Below, in pieces: positions 17,405-25,378 of a stretch of 41,788 nt of DNA. A program made the position numbers and the translations under genes. The DNA is taken from positions 2,593,671 through 2,635,458 of the forward strand of contig CP070678.1 of assembly GCA_020352515.1 (NCBI GenBank), written 5' to 3'. Origin of the DNA: Phycisphaerales bacterium. Lineage in GTDB: Bacteria; Planctomycetota; Phycisphaerae; Sedimentisphaerales; Anaerobacaceae. Below the pieces are notes generated by a model, which searched no databases, was not told the origin of the DNA, and was given only the letters and a program-made list of their open reading frames with translations. Within the stretch, counting starts at the first letter, position 1, and every line of letters begins with the position of its first letter.

Positions 17405-17694
17405 ATGGCAAAATGGGCGCTCGGCCTTCCATAGCCGTGAGGCTTCGCGAGTTCCTGGCAACTGAGGCCATCGGAATCGAAATGGTTGTTGACCGATCAT
17501 GTGGCCTGAACGTGGTCCCCTGCACGGACCGTCGAGAGTGTGACTTGAATACCCTCTATCCCGGTGGCTGGATTACCTGCGAAACGGCCCGCGCTGCCGC
17601 ACGAAACCTGGGCATATCATTCTCTCAGATGGGCAAGCTTCTCGACCACCTGAATATTAAGGTACGCAGGTGCAGCCTGGGGTGCTTTCAATGA
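17401..17694 (+). CDS. Small conserved-looking protein, function unknown
   Basis: A 97-residue protein I cannot assign. It has six cysteines, including CGLNVVPC and a C-terminal RRCSLGCFQ. The segment TCETARAAARNLGISFSQMG reads like a helix-turn-helix pair, followed by LLDHLNIKV. ATGA overlaps at both ends tie it to mobA upstream and the MobB-ModE fusion downstream, so a role in molybdenum cofactor supply, regulation or formate dehydrogenase maturation is likely. The C-terminal cysteine pair could bind metal or a cofactor intermediate; that is inference. Confidence 0.75.
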   Translation: MNGKMGARPSIAVRLREFLATEAIGIEMVVDRSCGLNVVPCTDRRECDLNTLYPGGWITCETARAAARNLGISFSQMGKLLDHLNIKVRRCSLGCFQ

Positions 17695-18497
17695 GTATCG
17701 TTTGGATAATTTGCGGAGCAGGACGCGGCGTCGGCAAGACAACGCTGGCGGGAAATCTCTGCAAGGTGCTGCCGGCCGCCGTATATGCCAAGTTTGGCCA
17801 CGGAGAAACGAAGGTGGGCAAATCCGCAAACTTCTTTCGCAGCATCACCCCGCTCGAATCCTTCATCGAGACTTGTCGACCTTCGCGTGAGCATATCGTC
17901 GTTGAGGCAAACGCACTCGCCCGTTCGGCCGCAGGTGGCTTAGTGATATTCATAGACGGCGTCGAGGGCAAAACGCATTTTCGCAAAGACAGCAAGCTCC
18001 TTCGGGCTGCCGCTGATATACAGATATGTCGTGACGTCGTCTTTGCAGACTGGAAACGGACACTTGCAGGGATTATCGGCCAAAAGGCTCTCCGCGATGC
18101 GGTTTGTGGCTGCCTCGCGGCACAACACCGCTACCTGTTTGGCGCCGGACCGATGGTTCGCACGAAGGTGTGGTTTGAGACATCCGGCTCACGCGTGTTT
18201 GGCTTGGGATTGGCCCGGCTTCTGGATGAAGTGGTTCATCTGGGCACGCTGCGCGAAGCTGCCAAGGCTTCGAAAATGAGCTATAGGCACGCCTGGGATT
18301 TGGTCCGGGCTGCCGAAAAGCGTCTCGGCAAGACGCTTATCGTCAGACAGGCTGGAGGCGCCGGCGGTGGATGCTCGTCGCTGGCCGAGCATGGAAAGCA
18401 GCTGCTGGATGTATTCAGGCGGCTCAATAGAGATGTGGCCGCTTTTGCAAAGCAGCGATTCTCAGAACTCAGCGCAATGGAGAAAAATAATGACTAA
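17691..18497 (+). CDS. MobB-like P-loop domain fused to a ModE-type DNA-binding domain
   Basis: A 268-residue protein with two parts. The N-terminal half has a Walker A motif CGAGRGVGKTT and segments such as AKFGHGETKVGK and VVEANALA that recall MobB-type or related small GTP/ATPases. The C-terminal 100 residues match the winged helix of ModE and LysR-like molybdenum regulators: LLDEVVHLGTLREAAKAS, MSYRHAWDLVRAAEKRLG and GGAGGGCSSLAEHG. No molybdate-binding TOBE domain follows. ATG 17691 overlaps the upstream stop; the 3' end overlaps moeA by eight bases. It may sense molybdenum cofactor or nucleotide state and control this operon. Confidence 0.8.
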   Translation: MSIVWIICGAGRGVGKTTLAGNLCKVLPAAVYAKFGHGETKVGKSANFFRSITPLESFIETCRPSREHIVVEANALARSAAGGLVIFIDGVEGKTHFRKDSKLLRAAADIQICRDVVFADWKRTLAGIIGQKALRDAVCGCLAAQHRYLFGAGPMVRTKVWFETSGSRVFGLGLARLLDEVVHLGTLREAAKASKMSYRHAWDLVRAAEKRLGKTLIVRQAGGAGGGCSSLAEHGKQLLDVFRRLNRDVAAFAKQRFSELSAMEKNND

Positions 18498-19698
18498 AGC
18501 CGCAATGATTTCGCTCTCGAAGGCCTTTGCAATTGTAGATCGAGAAATTGCGGGAATATCCCTTTCGAGTGAGCTCCTGCCCGTACGAAAGGCTCCCGGG
18601 CGAACCATCGCCGAAAACCAGGTGTCTCGTCTGGATCTTCCTCCTTTTGACAAATCGGCAGTGGACGGTTATGCCGTCCCCGCCGGCGATGATGGACCGG
18701 AGTATGACGTGCTGGAAACCGTCCCCGCTGGCTGTGTTCCCACAGAGGTTCTTGCGGCCGGCACCGCCGCGAAGGTCATGACAGGCGCACCGGTCCCGAA
18801 GGGAACGGGAAAAGTAGTGATGGTCGAACAGACGCGCCGGATCGAAGGGAAGGTCCGTATTCTCTCGCCTTCGAAAGCAGCCAATATCTGTGGCAAAGGT
18901 GAAGATGTCCGCCGGGGCCAGGTTATCCTGAGCGTTGGGACAAGACTCGGTCCGCTTGAAATAGCGGTTCTAATCTCTGCGGGAATCACAGAAGTAAAAG
19001 TCTTCAGGCCTGTCCGTGTCAGCATCATCTCAACCGGTGACGAGATTGTCGACTCGCCCGACCGCCTTGCTCCCGGGAAGATAATGAACTCCAACGGTCC
19101 TCTCTTGTCCGCACTGTGCAACAGATGTGGCCTTGAAGTGGTGGATAACTCAACGGTGGCGGACGAGTTTGCGGCAACCTTGTCGGCGATTAGAACAGCT
19201 TTGGCAAAGTCGGACCTTGTTCTTCTTTCCGGCGGTGTTTCGGTCGGAGATTTTGACTTTGTGCCCGGGGCGATGGCCGAAGCCGGCCTTAAAATGCACT
19301 TCAGCAAAGTCGCCGTCAAACCCGGCAGGCCAATGACATTTGCCTCATCCTGCGGCAAGGCGGCGTTCGGCTTGCCTGGAAATCCCGTCGCCGTATATCT
19401 TATGTTCTGTCTATTCGTTTTGCGCGCAGCCCGACGAATCACCGGGCAAAAGAACCATGTTCGCCTTGTAACGCTGCCACTTGGGCGTGATTATCGTCGC
19501 CGCAGCGCTGAACGTATCGCGTACCTTCCCTGTCGGTTGACCCGGAACGGGACAATCGAGCCTACCGAATATCACGGCACCGCTCATCTGCAGGCACTGC
19601 TGGGGTGCGACGGACTGTTCGTCGTTCCCAGCGGTGTAACAGAACTGCCAGCCGGCCGGAAGGTTGACTTTATCAGCATCAGGGGCGGTTTCGAATGA
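18490..19698 (+). CDS. moeA: Molybdopterin molybdenumtransferase
   Basis: A 402-residue enzyme that inserts molybdenum (or tungsten) into adenylylated molybdopterin. Family motifs are DKSAVDGYAV, AKVMTGAPVP, ISTGDEIV, LSGGVSVGDFDF and KPGRPMTF, with the C-terminal domain IV present. I start it at ATG 18490, which has GGAG about eight bases upstream and overlaps the preceding gene by eight bases; the frame is open further back but only inside that gene. The next gene (moaA) overlaps as ATGA. Confidence 0.94.
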   Translation: MTKAAMISLSKAFAIVDREIAGISLSSELLPVRKAPGRTIAENQVSRLDLPPFDKSAVDGYAVPAGDDGPEYDVLETVPAGCVPTEVLAAGTAAKVMTGAPVPKGTGKVVMVEQTRRIEGKVRILSPSKAANICGKGEDVRRGQVILSVGTRLGPLEIAVLISAGITEVKVFRPVRVSIISTGDEIVDSPDRLAPGKIMNSNGPLLSALCNRCGLEVVDNSTVADEFAATLSAIRTALAKSDLVLLSGGVSVGDFDFVPGAMAEAGLKMHFSKVAVKPGRPMTFASSCGKAAFGLPGNPVAVYLMFCLFVLRAARRITGQKNHVRLVTLPLGRDYRRRSAERIAYLPCRLTRNGTIEPTEYHGTAHLQALLGCDGLFVVPSGVTELPAGRKVDFISIRGGFE

Positions 19699-20495
19699 CA
19701 GACAGGTTCGGTCGCATAATTGACCAGTTGAGGATCTCGGTAACCGACCGATGCAATCTGCGGTGTCGATATTGCATGCCGGCTTCTGGTGTGAAACTCT
19801 TGAGGAACACGGACATTCTCTCGTTTGAGGAAATTCTCGACGTAGCCAGAGCAGCAGTGGGTATGGGAATCACCAAGATAAGACTAACGGGAGGCGAGCC
19901 GCTTGTTCGACGCGGGGTGGTGCATCTCGTCGAGAAGCTCGCGTCCATTGATGGGCTCGTCGATCTTGCCATGACCACCAATGGCACCCTCCTGGCCGAA
20001 CACGCACGCTCTGTTGCCGACGCCGGATTACAACGGGTCAACATCAGCCTCGACACGACTGATCCCCATCTCTATCGCCAAATGACCCGATGTGGCGATA
20101 TTCGAGCGGTTTTAGCCGGCATAAGGGCGGCACAGGCCGCCCGACTGCACCCGATAAAGCTCAACTGTGTGGTCGGCGGCCTCTTGGCAGGGTCAGATGC
20201 CCTTTCCGTGAAAGAATTCGGACGGACTAACGGATTGCAGGTCCGGATAATACGCATGATGCATTTCGAAAGAGGTGTCTTTTCCGTTGTGGAAGGTGGC
20301 AGAGGGGGCGACTGCCGGCGCTGCAACCGTCTGCGTCTATCAAGCGACGGAAGCATACGCCCCTGTCTCTTCTCTGATGTATTCCTAAGCGTTCGAAGGC
20401 TTGGACCAAGCAAGAGTATCCGCTTGGCGGTCGCAAAGAAACCTCAAGCCGGGGGTCCGTGCGCCCACCAGTGGATGTACAGGATCGGAGGATGA
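19695..20495 (+). CDS. moaA: GTP 3',8-cyclase, shortened
   Basis: Radical SAM enzyme for the first step of molybdopterin synthesis. The SAM cluster motif CNLRCRYC follows the usual DQLRISVTDR start; the second cluster motif is CRRCNRLRLSSDGSIRPC (C-x2-C-x13-C) with the two GTP-site arginines; the protein ends in the required double glycine (MYRIGG). At 266 residues it is 50-60 shorter than usual. The missing part lies between the barrel and the second cluster: the usual segment with GFISP is replaced by a short linker (HFERGVFSVVEGGRGGD). It is in frame and both clusters survive, so it may be functional or may be decaying. It overlaps moeA and the next gene by ATGA. Confidence 0.87.
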   Translation: MTDRFGRIIDQLRISVTDRCNLRCRYCMPASGVKLLRNTDILSFEEILDVARAAVGMGITKIRLTGGEPLVRRGVVHLVEKLASIDGLVDLAMTTNGTLLAEHARSVADAGLQRVNISLDTTDPHLYRQMTRCGDIRAVLAGIRAAQAARLHPIKLNCVVGGLLAGSDALSVKEFGRTNGLQVRIIRMMHFERGVFSVVEGGRGGDCRRCNRLRLSSDGSIRPCLFSDVFLSVRRLGPSKSIRLAVAKKPQAGGPCAHQWMYRIGG

Positions 20496-20713
20496 AGGTG
20501 GAGAAAGTCTCTCGAGAAACAGCCCGGAGCGCCGTGGTAAACGTACGCATAAGACTTGCAGATCGGGGACCCTTCATATCGCTCGGCCGCGACATCGTCG
20601 GAATGCCCGGAACCAACCGGATATATGCGATTGCCGGCAGCGTCCGGCCTGTCAAGAAATACATGGCAAAAACGCTGAAGGTCCTGAAACGTGTCATCTG
20701 CATAGCACACTGA
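20492..20713 (+). CDS. Small protein, function unknown
   Basis: A 73-residue basic protein beginning MKVEKVSRETARSAVV. I recognise no family; it is not MoaC, MoaD or MoaE by motif. ATG 20492 overlaps the moaA stop as ATGA, which is the arrangement used throughout this operon, and it fills what would otherwise be a gap of 230 bases before fdhD. The lack of a recognisable fold keeps confidence moderate. Confidence 0.45.
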   Translation: MKVEKVSRETARSAVVNVRIRLADRGPFISLGRDIVGMPGTNRIYAIAGSVRPVKKYMAKTLKVLKRVICIAH

Positions 20714-20727
20714 CCGGAAACCTATTT

Positions 20728-21615
20728 ATGGACATGAAGAGAATGCATGAGTACAGCAAAGTATGGGCCGACCCACCGGAGAAATCGATATGCTCGACGA
20801 GAGTGTCCCGCATATCCTCTAATGCGCTTGCGGAGAACGTGTCGGACCGGTTGATTGTCGAGCAGGCCTTGACAGTGATGGTGGACAGAGTAGGCAGCTT
20901 CACCATTATGTGTACTCCCTCAGATATTGAAGCCCTTGCGGTCGGCTTCGTCTTTTCGGAGGGTATGATAGATGGAATCGACGACGTTCTTGCCCTCACA
21001 ACGAAGAAGCAGTTGCCCAACGTCGTCGGCATTCAAATATATGACCCCTCGCGAATAGCGATCAGGCGAAATCTTATTGTCGCCAGTTCCTGTGGTATGT
21101 GCGGGGTGCGCAATATCGACAAGATGCTCACGGATATCCCCCCGTCGCCTCGTTCTTTGGAGATATCCGGCGACTCGGTTATTCGACTTGCCCGGGAGCT
21201 GAGATCCATGCAGCCGGCATTTCGGGCAACCGGGGGCTCTCATGCCGCCGGGCTCTTCAATGCCGACGGCGAGATTATCACATTCGGGGAAGATATCGGC
21301 CGACATTCCGCACTTGACAAGGCGATAGGCAAATGCCTTTTGAGCCGTAAATCCATGCGAGGCTGCGGAGCTGTCCTGTCCGGTCGGGCCAGCTTCGAGA
21401 TGGTGGCCAAGGCTGCCAGGGCCGGACTCGAGGCGATTGTCGCAGTTTCCGCGCCTTCGTCGTTTGCCATTGAAGCGGCCCATCGGTGGAACATAACCTT
21501 GTGCGGTTTTGTAAGATCCCAAAGAGCCAACATTTATACCCATCCGGAGAGAATATATGCATGCCAGGAAAAGAAGAATGTATCACAAACAGAAGAAGTT
21601 GACCCGTGGAAGTGA
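20728..21615 (+). CDS. fdhD: Formate dehydrogenase sulfurtransferase accessory protein
   Basis: A 295-residue protein that transfers sulfur to the molybdenum cofactor of formate dehydrogenase, needed for FdhA activity. The loop with two cysteines, SSCGMCGVRNID, the GGSHAAGLF and EDIGRHSALDKAIG motifs and the cofactor-binding C-terminal part are present. The start is ATG 20728 or 20734; the frame is open further upstream but that part overlaps moaA and is not FdhD-like. Its place at the end of the molybdenum genes matches its service to fdhA at 13759. Confidence 0.94.
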   Translation: MDMKRMHEYSKVWADPPEKSICSTRVSRISSNALAENVSDRLIVEQALTVMVDRVGSFTIMCTPSDIEALAVGFVFSEGMIDGIDDVLALTTKKQLPNVVGIQIYDPSRIAIRRNLIVASSCGMCGVRNIDKMLTDIPPSPRSLEISGDSVIRLARELRSMQPAFRATGGSHAAGLFNADGEIITFGEDIGRHSALDKAIGKCLLSRKSMRGCGAVLSGRASFEMVAKAARAGLEAIVAVSAPSSFAIEAAHRWNITLCGFVRSQRANIYTHPERIYACQEKKNVSQTEEVDPWK

Positions 21616-21616
21616 C

Positions 21617-22297
21617 ATGAATTTGTATGGAACCTGCATCCGCAACACAAATGGTGCTTTTACGCTCGTAGAGTTGCTCGTTGTAATCGCAGTAACAGCG
21701 CTGCTGCTTTCGATGTTGATGCCCGCCTGCACGCGGGCTCGTGGTCAGGCGAAGCTCGTCGTCTGCAGGACCCGTCTTCACAGCATCTGCCTCGGCGCCC
21801 TTATGTACTCTGACGACAACGATTCGTATCTTCCATATAGTCGGGCAATGCTCGGCCCCCCCCATAATAGCAGTGATACGGGGCTGTGGATCGATAACCC
21901 GCACACTCAAATGATAGAAGAACTGCTCGGTTACGTGCCGGAGTCCGAGAGCTACTTCTGCCCGGCCTGGAAGCACCCTCTCTATAGCTATTCCCAGGAC
22001 AATTTCGAAGCCGGGAACATCGGCTATTTCTATTTCTCCGTGCAAAAACAGCCTTCCACCAACGGCAGCCTCGCAAACTTCCTTCGCAATCCCAAACAAG
22101 ACGGCCCAATCACATATCCTCGCCGCCTGCGATCCGTAATGCACTCCGCAAATTGGGTGGCCAGTGACCTGTGGTTTAGCGGAAAAACCATGGGAGCCCC
22201 TGAAGCCCATCGCGGTTATAAAAAGGGCGTAAACTACGTTGTTCTCGACGGCTCGGTCCGAATGGTAAAACAAAGCCCGCGCGCGGATTTCAGATAA
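21617..22297 (+). CDS. Prepilin-type (type II secretion-like) pseudopilin
   Basis: A 226-residue protein with a short leader and the prepilin peptidase site GAFTLVELLVVIAVTALLL, in which cleavage would follow Gly and leave a methylatable Phe before a hydrophobic helix. The rest has SDDNDSYLPY and, near the end, a HRGYKKGVNYVVLDGSV stretch like the H-X9-DG tail of pseudopilins common in Planctomycetota, Lentisphaerota and relatives, though the His to Asp-Gly spacing is longer here. ATG 21617 begins one base after the fdhD stop, giving a leader of 13 residues. It has no obvious functional tie to formate dehydrogenase. It supports the taxonomic guess more than any pathway. Confidence 0.85.
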   Translation: MNLYGTCIRNTNGAFTLVELLVVIAVTALLLSMLMPACTRARGQAKLVVCRTRLHSICLGALMYSDDNDSYLPYSRAMLGPPHNSSDTGLWIDNPHTQMIEELLGYVPESESYFCPAWKHPLYSYSQDNFEAGNIGYFYFSVQKQPSTNGSLANFLRNPKQDGPITYPRRLRSVMHSANWVASDLWFSGKTMGAPEAHRGYKKGVNYVVLDGSVRMVKQSPRADFR

Positions 22298-22306
22298 AGG
22301 AGCCCT

Positions 22307-23029
22307 ATGCCGACCATCCTGATAGGACTTGACGATACCGACAACCAGACAAGCCCGGGAACAGGCAGCTTGGCCCGGAGCCTATGCACGGAATTCCAGA
22401 AACATGGAATGACACCGGCCGGCATCACAAGACACCAGTTTCTCCTCGACCCCGCAATCGCGTACACTTCTCACAACAGCGGCGCCTGTATCGCCGTCGA
22501 AACTGACCAGGGTATTGACGCCCTGTCGTTCGCTTTCGAATTCGTGGCCCGCCGCTCTGCTCCCGGCTCAGATCCCGGTCTCTGCATTGCGCAGACTGAG
22601 GCTGTCTCGCCAGCGGTTATCCAATTCGCCAATGCCGCTGTCCTGCGCGTCTTGCAGATGAAGGACGCTTTTAGCCTTGCCCTTGCTTCTTCCATCAGAC
22701 TGCACGGCCTCGGCGGCTTGTGTAGCGGCGTGATAGGCGCTCTGGCGGCCGTAGGCCTCCGTGCCGAAGGCGCCAGCGGTAGATTCATTGACCTGCCCGG
22801 CCTCAGGGAGTTGTCCGGCAGGGTCAATGCGGCAGACTTTACGAACCTGGCCATCGCGATCAAACACAGAATCGACGACAGGCCCCCCTTGCCGACAGAC
22901 CTCTATGACACAATGAACTGGGTGCGACCCAACCTCGTGAATGGCAGACCTGTTTTGACAGTAGAATGGAGCGAACAGACAGATGCGTGGATTCCCGTTG
23001 ACAGGAAGAAGGACCGTCCTCTCGAATAG
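22307..23029 (+). CDS. TiaS-like (DUF1743-type) protein with LDDTD motif
   Basis: A 240-residue protein starting PTILIGLDDTDNQTSPGTG, the hallmark of the nucleotide-binding region of archaeal TiaS (tRNA-Ile agmatidine synthase) and a group of bacterial relatives of unknown role. A later AYTSHNSGACIAVE also fits that pattern. It has no zinc ribbon or OB domain as full TiaS does, so tRNA modification should not be assumed. AAAGGAG lies just before ATG 22307. It follows the pseudopilin by nine bases and overlaps the next gene, so it belongs to the end of this operon. Confidence 0.65.
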   Translation: MPTILIGLDDTDNQTSPGTGSLARSLCTEFQKHGMTPAGITRHQFLLDPAIAYTSHNSGACIAVETDQGIDALSFAFEFVARRSAPGSDPGLCIAQTEAVSPAVIQFANAAVLRVLQMKDAFSLALASSIRLHGLGGLCSGVIGALAAVGLRAEGASGRFIDLPGLRELSGRVNAADFTNLAIAIKHRIDDRPPLPTDLYDTMNWVRPNLVNGRPVLTVEWSEQTDAWIPVDRKKDRPLE

Positions 23030-23579
23030 AACCGCACGGACCGGCCCAGTAAGAGTGCTGGCCTCTACAATCTCAGCCGGCGTGATCGGTGGCGTGCTCG
23101 CAGCCAACCTGAGACTGCACCTCGGTCTGCCCGGGCACAAAATACTACTCTGGATGACGCCGATCATAATCGCGCGTCTACTCGGCCGTTGCCCGGCGGG
23201 ATGTACCGTCGGTACACTCTCCGCAGGCTTTGCCTGTCTCGCATCGGGTGGAAACCTTGCCGGTGGAGTCCTCGGCCTTCCCCTCGCCGGCCTTGGTGCC
23301 GTTATCCAGGACACGGTTGTAAAATTGCTTGAGGATAAAAGTGCCCCCGCCTTCATCGGCATCCCGGCCATTGGCATTACTGCCATGGTTGCGGGCATCC
23401 TGTTATTCATCAAGAGATCCTTCCTTCCCGACGGTCTCGCTCCTCATTCGATTTTTGGGTCCGCCGATCTGCCGTTTGAGCTGGCCTCCTACGCAGCTTT
23501 TGGCCTGATCTCAGGTTTGATCGCATCCGCAGTTGCCTATCTTGTCACACGTCAGCGAGGCTTGCCATGCCGATCCTAA
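22983..23579 (+). CDS. Multi-pass membrane protein (ECF S-component-like)
   Basis: A 198-residue hydrophobic protein with about five membrane segments: roughly residues 27-46, 53-66, 76-100, 122-142 and 165-187. Glycine-rich helices (GVIGGVLAAN, GGNLAGGVLGLPLAGLG) and size recall substrate-binding S components of energy-coupling-factor transporters, but I cannot name a substrate. The ATG at 22983 overlaps the previous gene by 47 bases; a GTG at 23055 would give 174 residues without the basic N-terminal tail. It is the last gene of the long plus-strand operon. Confidence 0.6.
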   Translation: MRGFPLTGRRTVLSNRTARTGPVRVLASTISAGVIGGVLAANLRLHLGLPGHKILLWMTPIIIARLLGRCPAGCTVGTLSAGFACLASGGNLAGGVLGLPLAGLGAVIQDTVVKLLEDKSAPAFIGIPAIGITAMVAGILLFIKRSFLPDGLAPHSIFGSADLPFELASYAAFGLISGLIASAVAYLVTRQRGLPCRS

Positions 23580-23720
23580 AAGACAACCTTGGGGTCTACT
23601 CATGGCTGGTGTGGTCGACGCCATCGCCCTGGTCGTGCTGTGGGCCTCTGAGCAAGTGGCCGGTTCGGGCCTCAGGCACGCCGGCATCCCGAAGAAAAAG
23701 CTGAATTTCCTGAAAAAGCC

Positions 23721-23750
23721 TTGAACCTTCGCATGCTCTTTGTGTATAAT
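23721..23750 (+). promoter_or_regulatory. Sigma-70-type promoter for the Rrf2 / sulfur unit
   Basis: TTGAAC (23721-23726) and TATAAT (23745-23750) with an 18-base spacer, about 55 bases before the Rrf2-type start codon. The -10 box is a perfect consensus. Transcription would start near 23757. Confidence 0.65.
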
Positions 23751-23808
23751 CTAACTATGTCGATTGAGGTAATGAGAATAGTCAAGAGCGCAACGGCGTG
23801 TTAGCACG

Positions 23809-24249
23809 ATGCACCCCACGACCACAATATCACGCAAGTGCCGATACGCCCTGCGGGCCATCTTTGAGCTGGCCCTCCGCGACACCACCGAGGCCGTCAA
23901 GGTCCAGGATATCGCCGCGGCCCAGGCGATACCGCCGCGCTTTCTGGAGGTGATCCTGGCCGAGTTGAAGCACGGCGGCTTCGTGGAATCGCGGCGAGGC
24001 AAGGATGGCGGCTACGTCCTCGCCCGGGAGCCCCGCGAGCTGACCGTCGGACAGGTCATCGGCTTTCTCCACGGCGGGCCTAAAAGGGCCGAGGCCCGGC
24101 CGGACCTGATGGGCGCCTACGCGTTTTCCGGCATGTGGGAGGCCGTAAATCACGCCGTGTCAAGTGTTTACGACAAGACAACCTTCGCCGGCCTCGTCGA
24201 ACAGGAAGTGGCCCGCCGAACCGCCTATGTCCCGAACTACGCCATATAG
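23809..24249 (+). CDS. Rrf2-family transcriptional regulator (CymR-like)
   Basis: A 146-residue winged-helix regulator. The start TTISRKCRYALRAIFELAL, the recognition part IPPRFLEVILAELKHGGFVE and the wing SRRGKDGGYVLAREP are standard Rrf2. It lacks the three-cysteine motif that binds a [2Fe-2S] cluster in IscR and NsrR; the only Cys is near residue 11. That and the position ahead of sulfate-assimilation genes suggest a CymR/CysR-type regulator of sulfur supply. The promoter just upstream is strong, so it may control itself. Confidence 0.9.
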   Translation: MHPTTTISRKCRYALRAIFELALRDTTEAVKVQDIAAAQAIPPRFLEVILAELKHGGFVESRRGKDGGYVLAREPRELTVGQVIGFLHGGPKRAEARPDLMGAYAFSGMWEAVNHAVSSVYDKTTFAGLVEQEVARRTAYVPNYAI

Positions 24250-24319
24250 TAGAGGCCTCAGATTTTTTTGATCAGGATGTATAGTAAACCGATAGGAATA
24301 ATAAGTCACTCGCACAAAT

Positions 24320-24541
24320 ATGGAAACACACGCCCGGAGCATATTCAAGGCCGTAACCTGGCGCACCGGCGGCACCGTCGTCACGTGCCTGGTGGCCCTG
24401 CTGCTGACAGGCAGCCTCGATATGTCCGCCAAGATCGGAATCCTCGACACGGTCATCAAGATTGCGGCGTTCTACGTGCACGAACGCCTCTGGAACAGGT
24501 CAAACTTCGGAAAGATGAAGCCGCCGGAGTACCAGATATGA
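24320..24541 (+). CDS. DUF2061 small membrane protein
   Basis: A 73-residue protein with the DUF2061 pattern: KAVTWRTGGTVVTCLVALLL, then DTVIKIAAFYVHERLW. Two membrane segments, about residues 17-33 and 43-58, are visible. The family has no proven function but is often next to sulfate-assimilation genes, as here between the Rrf2 regulator and cysH. No strong ribosome site precedes the ATG. Confidence 0.85.
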   Translation: METHARSIFKAVTWRTGGTVVTCLVALLLTGSLDMSAKIGILDTVIKIAAFYVHERLWNRSNFGKMKPPEYQI

Positions 24542-24652
24542 GCTTCGAACCATTTCATAACCTGATTAGCCGCTCCTATCAGCATCGAGAACGCGGCCTT
24601 GTTTGAGGTTATCAAATGAAGTGTTGTCAACGGGGACTTTTAGGAGATTGGT

Positions 24653-25378
24653 ATGATGTTCAAAGATTCAGCCACTGAGAATGTAACACAGCTCGTGGAC
24701 GGTCTGAACTTCGCACAGAAGGTGGACCGCTCGCTCGAGCTGATTGGCCGGGCGCACGCAGAATACGGTGACGCCCTCGTGGTGGCCAACAGCCTCGGAA
24801 AGGATTCGGTCGCGGTCTGGCACCTCGCCAAAAGGGTAAACCCGAAGATCAGGGGTTTCATCGTCACGACCCGCTACAAGCCGCCCGAGACCATCGAGTT
24901 CATGAACGAGCAGGTCGCGCGTTACCCCGAGCTGCAGGTCTTCCGCAACGATGCCGAGATACCGGCCAAGCTGTATCTGTCCGACCCCGACCGGTGCTGC
25001 GATATTCTCAAGGTCCAGCCGACGCGGCGGGCGATCGAGGAAATGAACGTCTCGTGCTGGGTGACAGGCCTTCGCTGCACGGAGGGCCGAACGCGCACCG
25101 ACTTCAAGGAAGTCGAGCAGCGCGACGCCGGCCTGATAAAGCTAAACCCGATTCTTATATGGCACGAACGCGAGGTGTGGCAGTATCTGGCGCTCAACGA
25201 TGTCCCGGTCAACCCGCTCTACGCAAAGGGCTACAGGTCGCTCGGCTGCGGTCCCTGCACCAAGATTGCTCTGGGGGCCGACGAGCGGGCCGGCAGGTGG
25301 ATAGGCACAAGCAAGTGCGGCGGCGAGTGCGGCATCCATACGCGCCCACTCAAAGCCGCCGCCGGAGCACCCAAATGA
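24653..25378 (+). CDS. cysH: Adenylylsulfate (APS) reductase, CysH family
   Basis: A 241-residue reductase that converts activated sulfate to sulfite. The nucleotide-binding loop is VVANSLGKDSVAVWHLA. The [4Fe-4S] ligands of the APS-using type are present as DRCCDILK and LGCGPCTK, and the catalytic C-terminal Cys as GECGIH. The [4Fe-4S] motif argues for APS rather than PAPS as substrate. AGGAG lies six bases before ATG 24653 (a second ATG follows immediately). The stop overlaps the sulfite reductase start as ATGA, so the two consecutive steps are coupled. No ATP sulfurylase gene is in the window. Confidence 0.92.
   Translation: MMFKDSATENVTQLVDGLNFAQKVDRSLELIGRAHAEYGDALVVANSLGKDSVAVWHLAKRVNPKIRGFIVTTRYKPPETIEFMNEQVARYPELQVFRNDAEIPAKLYLSDPDRCCDILKVQPTRRAIEEMNVSCWVTGLRCTEGRTRTDFKEVEQRDAGLIKLNPILIWHEREVWQYLALNDVPVNPLYAKGYRSLGCGPCTKIALGADERAGRWIGTSKCGGECGIHTRPLKAAAGAPK

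Noticed and set aside
20401..20727. Upstream extension of fdhD
   Set aside because: The frame is open, but it overlaps moaA and the next small gene and has no FdhD similarity.
23602..23724. Possible 40-residue protein after the membrane protein gene
   Set aside because: No clear ribosome site and no recognisable feature beyond a hydrophobic start and a basic end; it also runs into the promoter region of the Rrf2 gene.
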